Part shown: in pieces, positions 14,296 through 16,971 of the stretch
Layout: each line of letters opens with the position of its first letter
Position numbering within the stretch: position 1 is the stretch's first letter
Origin: Kuafuiihalomonas phototrophica
GTDB lineage: Bacteria; Myxococcota; Kuafuiibacteriia; Kuafuiibacteriales; Kuafuiibacteriaceae
Length of the DNA: 16,971 nucleotides
NCBI GenBank assembly: GCA_031800475.1
Contig: DAPKRQ010000146.1
Span: 1-16,971, forward strand
Direction of reading: 5' to 3'
The notes under the pieces: generated by a model
Told to the model about the DNA's origin: nothing
The model's database searches: none
Seen by the model: only the letters and a program-made list of their open reading frames with translations
Position numbers and translations under genes: made by a program

Positions 14296-15446
14296 CGCGG
14301 GCCGAAGCCACCGGCATGCCGAAGGCGGCCCTTCGACTGGGTCGCAGCCTCGAACGGCTCGACCCCTGGCTGGCTGCGCCGACCGTGGGACTGGTCGGTC
14401 TGGGGTCCGTGATGGTCTACAGCGCGAGCGCCATTCGGGCCGGAGGCGCGGACCTGCTCTTGCGCCACGTCGTGGCCGTGCTCCTCGGAGCTTCGGCCGG
14501 GGTGGCGGCTTTGACGGTGCCGCTGGATCGGTGGCGCCGGTGGGCCCTCGTGGCTGCGGTGATCACCGTGCTCCTGCTGTTGGCGGTGTTCGTGCCGGGT
14601 GTCGGACGCCGCGTCAACGGTGCGGCAAGATGGATTTCCGCAGGACCGTTGTCGTTTCAGCCGGCCGAGCTCGCAAAACTCACCTGGGTTCTTTTTTTGG
14701 CCCGGCTCTTGGCCCAACCGAAGGAACGGGCCTTTCGAGACGCATTCGTACCTTCGGCCGCAGCCATGGGGGGCCTTGCCGCTCTCTTGCTCATGCAGCC
14801 CGACCTGGGCACGGTCGGGGTGCTGGGCGCGACCTGGGTGGCTATGCTCTTCGTTGCCGGGGTGCAGCTCGAGTTGCTCGTCGGGTCTTTCGCTTTGGCG
14901 GTACCGGTCGTGTGGCACTACGTGGCCACCCACGAGCACGCAGCCCGCCGGATCCGGGCCTTTTGGGATCCGGAAGCCCATCGAGCCGACGTCGGGTACC
15001 AAGTCTGGGAGTCTTTGGTGGCGTTCGGTTCGGGGGGCCCCTGGGGACTGGGCCTCGGCCGGGGAGATCACAAACTCTACTACCTTCCCGAAAGCCACAC
15101 CGACTTTGTCTTCTCGGTGGTGGGTCAAGAGCTCGGATTCGTGGGCGTGGTCTTGGTTTTGGGGGCCTATGGTCTGCTGCTGACGCGGGTGTTCGCAACC
15201 AGCCGCCAGATGCCCACGCGCTTCGGACGGCTGTTCGTCTTGGGGATCGGTGTGTGGTTGGCGGTCCAGGTGGTGGTGCACGTGGGCGTGACGATGGCAT
15301 TGCTTCCGGCCAAAGGCCTGACCTTGCCGCTCGTGTCGTTCGGTCGGTCGTCCTTGGTGGTGACGCTGCTGGCCATCGGTGTGGTCTTGCGGGCCGGCAG
15401 CGAAGTTTACGGCGGGCAGGCGGGCCGGGGCAGGGCCAAAGCATGA
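14292..15446 (+). CDS. ftsW: Septal peptidoglycan glycosyltransferase FtsW (SEDS family)
   Basis: FtsW is the SEDS-family membrane polymerase that joins lipid II into glycan strands at the septum, in complex with FtsI. The 384-residue product has about ten membrane segments. Family blocks are visible: VMVYSAS in the first segment, RRVNGAARWI with SFQPAELAK, then LPESHTDFVFSVVGQELGF containing the catalytic aspartate (D271). The last conserved loop reads GLTLPLVSFGRSS, where most FtsW proteins have SYGGSS; Arg352 replaces a glycine. The ATG at 14292 overlaps the murD stop (ATGA), and GGAGG lies seven bases upstream. A cytoplasmic N-terminus of about 30 residues precedes the first segment. Confidence 0.96.
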   Translation: MTRAEATGMPKAALRLGRSLERLDPWLAAPTVGLVGLGSVMVYSASAIRAGGADLLLRHVVAVLLGASAGVAALTVPLDRWRRWALVAAVITVLLLLAVFVPGVGRRVNGAARWISAGPLSFQPAELAKLTWVLFLARLLAQPKERAFRDAFVPSAAAMGGLAALLLMQPDLGTVGVLGATWVAMLFVAGVQLELLVGSFALAVPVVWHYVATHEHAARRIRAFWDPEAHRADVGYQVWESLVAFGSGGPWGLGLGRGDHKLYYLPESHTDFVFSVVGQELGFVGVVLVLGAYGLLLTRVFATSRQMPTRFGRLFVLGIGVWLAVQVVVHVGVTMALLPAKGLTLPLVSFGRSSLVVTLLAIGVVLRAGSEVYGGQAGRGRAKA

Positions 15447-16549
15447 AGCTCTTGATCGCCGGCGGCGGCACCGGGGGGCACCTGTTCCCCGGCATCGCGG
15501 TGGCCGAGGAACTGCTCACCCGAAAGGCGGGCAACGAAGTTCTGTTCGTCGGGACCCGGAGGGGACTCGAAGCCCGCCTGCTGCCCGAACTCGGCTACCC
15601 GGTGCGCTTCGTTTCGGTCACCGGACTCAAGGGCACGGGCTTGGGGCGGCGCATCGGCGGTTTCGCTCGGTTGCCCACGGCGCTCTTCGAGTCGGCCCGC
15701 ATTCTTCGTCGCTTTCGTCCGGATCTGGCGGTGGGCGTCGGCGGTTATGCGTCGGGCCCGACCATTTTGGCGGCTCGGTTGTGTGGGATCCCGACGGTGG
15801 TGCTGGAACAAAACAGCGTGCCCGGGACGACCAACCGAATCTTGGGTCGTCTCGTCGATGCTGTCTTCGTGGCGTTCCCCGACAGCCGGCGCTTTTTTCC
15901 CGGACACAAGGTTCGTGTCTTGGGCAACCCGATCCGGCGGCAACTGCTGGCGAATTTTCTGCATGGCAACGCTCCGGATAATGATCGCTTCAATGTCTTG
16001 GTTCTGGGTGGTTCCCAGGGCGCTCGGGGGCTGAATCGGATCGCGGCCGATGCGGCGCAGCGGTTGGCGGGGGAGCCGATCCGTTGGGTCCACCAGACCG
16101 GAGCCCGGGATCTGGAGTCGGTCCAGAACGCCTACGCGGAGGGCGATCCCCGGGTGGAGGTGGAGGCGGTGCCCTTCATCGAGGACATGAGCGCGGCCTA
16201 CCGTCGGGCAGACCTGGTGGTGGGCCGAGCCGGGGCCACCAGCATCGCCGAGCTCACGGTCGCCAAGAAGGCGTCGGTCCTGGTGCCTTTTCCCCACGCC
16301 ACCGACGATCACCAGACTTTGAATGCCCGGGTGTTGGTCGACGCGGGTGCCGCGATCTGTTGCCCGGAAGCGACCCTGTCCGCGGACGGGCTCGCCGAAA
16401 CGATTCACGCTTTGTGCCGGGATCCCGAGCGCCTCGGCCGCATGGCGCGGGCCGCCGCTTCCCTGGGCCGGCCCGAGGCGGCGCGAGAGATCTTGGATGC
16501 TTGCGAGGGGCTGGTGCGAAGACGAAGGGGTCTGGCGGTCGAAGGATGA
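15443..16549 (+). CDS. murG: UDP-GlcNAc:lipid I N-acetylglucosaminyltransferase MurG
   Basis: MurG transfers GlcNAc from UDP-GlcNAc to lipid I on the inner face of the membrane, giving lipid II. The 368-residue product has the GT28-type two-domain layout. The N-terminal loop is GGGTGGHLFPGIA, followed by GVGGYASGP and EQNSVPGTTNR of the acceptor domain. The C-terminal donor domain shows VLVLGGSQGARGLN, GRAGATSIAEL and PFPHATDDHQTLNA. Length is normal. The ATG at 15443 overlaps the ftsW stop (ATGA); a GGGGCAGGG stretch just upstream can serve as ribosome site. It ends in an ATGA overlap with murC. Confidence 0.98.
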   Translation: MKLLIAGGGTGGHLFPGIAVAEELLTRKAGNEVLFVGTRRGLEARLLPELGYPVRFVSVTGLKGTGLGRRIGGFARLPTALFESARILRRFRPDLAVGVGGYASGPTILAARLCGIPTVVLEQNSVPGTTNRILGRLVDAVFVAFPDSRRFFPGHKVRVLGNPIRRQLLANFLHGNAPDNDRFNVLVLGGSQGARGLNRIAADAAQRLAGEPIRWVHQTGARDLESVQNAYAEGDPRVEVEAVPFIEDMSAAYRRADLVVGRAGATSIAELTVAKKASVLVPFPHATDDHQTLNARVLVDAGAAICCPEATLSADGLAETIHALCRDPERLGRMARAAASLGRPEAAREILDACEGLVRRRRGLAVEG

Positions 16550-16971
16550 TCGAAGTCGGTCTGCAGCGAGCCCGCCGGGTTCATCTCGTCGGTGTGGGCG
16601 GCAGCGGCATGTCGGCCATCGCGTCGGTCCTCCTGGACTTGGGGCACGCCGTGAGCGGCTCGGACGTGCGGGACTCGGGCGTGCTGCGAGGGCTCGCGGA
16701 ACGGGGCGCCCAGATCCGGATCGGTCACGACGCGGCCGCCGTGATCGGAGCTCAGGTGGTGGTCGTTTCGACGGCGGTGCCCGACTCGAACCCCGAGGTC
16801 TGCGCAGCCCGAGAAGCGCAGATTCCGGTGATTCCGCGGGCCGAGATGCTGAGCGAGCTGATGCGGTTCAAGCACGGTGTGGCGGTGGCGGGTTCGCATG
16901 GAAAGACCACCACCACCGCACTGATCGCCCACGTGTTGGCGTGGGCGGGGCTCGAGCCGACGGCGGTGGTC
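16546..16971 (+). CDS. murC: UDP-N-acetylmuramate:L-alanine ligase MurC (partial, cut by window end)
   Basis: MurC starts the stem peptide by joining L-alanine to UDP-MurNAc with ATP. Only the first 142 residues are in the window; the frame is open to the last base. The N-terminal dinucleotide-type fold has HLVGVGGSGMSAIA and SGSD. VVVVSTAVPDSNPE and IPVIPRAEML follow, and the ATP loop GSHGKTTTT (K120) is the MurC-specific form, with His in place of the Asn of MurD, E and F. The ATG at 16546 overlaps the murG stop (ATGA). The ribosome site is weak (GAAGG directly before the start), again suggesting coupled translation. MurB, Ddl, FtsQ, FtsA or FtsZ may follow outside the window. Confidence 0.96.
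   Translation, partial: MIEVGLQRARRVHLVGVGGSGMSAIASVLLDLGHAVSGSDVRDSGVLRGLAERGAQIRIGHDAAAVIGAQVVVVSTAVPDSNPEVCAAREAQIPVIPRAEMLSELMRFKHGVAVAGSHGKTTTTALIAHVLAWAGLEPTAVV

Noticed and set aside
1..16971. tRNA, rRNA, CRISPR arrays, insertion sequences or phage genes
   Set aside because: I saw no direct repeat-spacer pattern, transposase motif, terminal inverted repeats or tRNA-like cloverleaf; the coding genes fill the window almost completely.

Overview
This 16,971-base, GC-rich window holds a nearly complete division and cell wall (dcw) cluster on the + strand, and a three-gene signalling cassette that diverges from it on the - strand. The envelope genes point to a Gram-negative-type, peptidoglycan-making bacterium: MurE carries the DNPR motif for meso-diaminopimelate, and FtsI ends in a PASTA domain. 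Together with a PrkA of GPNGSAKS P-loop type and a eukaryotic-like Ser/Thr kinase joined to an ATPase-like domain, this suggests Myxococcota or a related deltaproteobacterial lineage. The lineage is inferred from gene content only; there is no rRNA here.

Layout. Bases 1-252 are the 3' end of an unidentified + strand gene with an Arg/Gly-rich then acidic tail and three GNR motifs. It converges on the - strand cassette (324-4446). In transcription order the cassette encodes a 79-residue protein with one C-terminal membrane segment, a PrkA-family serine kinase (744 aa) and a cytosolic Ser/Thr kinase. The last one is fused to a short ATPase-like domain whose Walker A signature looks destroyed, and its start overlaps the prkA stop by 11 nt.

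Bases 4447-4642 are a divergent regulatory region. It has a sigma70-like promoter (TTGACC-N17-TAGGTT), then three AAGTGG repeats spaced exactly 10 bp apart and a fourth copy next to the mraZ ribosome binding site. This matches a MraZ operator, so mraZ is probably autoregulated.

From 4643 to the right edge the order is mraZ, rsmH, ftsL, ftsI (PASTA), murE, murF, mraY, murD, ftsW, murG, murC (cut by the window end). No junction has a gap if murE starts at its overlapping GTG: nine stop/start pairs are 4-nt GTGA or ATGA overlaps and one (murF/mraY) is 13 nt. The first seven genes are read with TTG or GTG starts, the last four with ATG. The Mur enzymes build UDP-MurNAc-pentapeptide (MurC, D, E, F), MraY and MurG make lipid I and lipid II, and FtsW, FtsI and FtsL polymerise and crosslink septal wall. 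MraZ is the regulator and RsmH a 16S rRNA methyltransferase.

The dcw genes are conventional. The less ordinary material is the kinase cassette, the phased operator array, the very basic N-terminal extension of FtsI and the acidic/proline tail of MurE.
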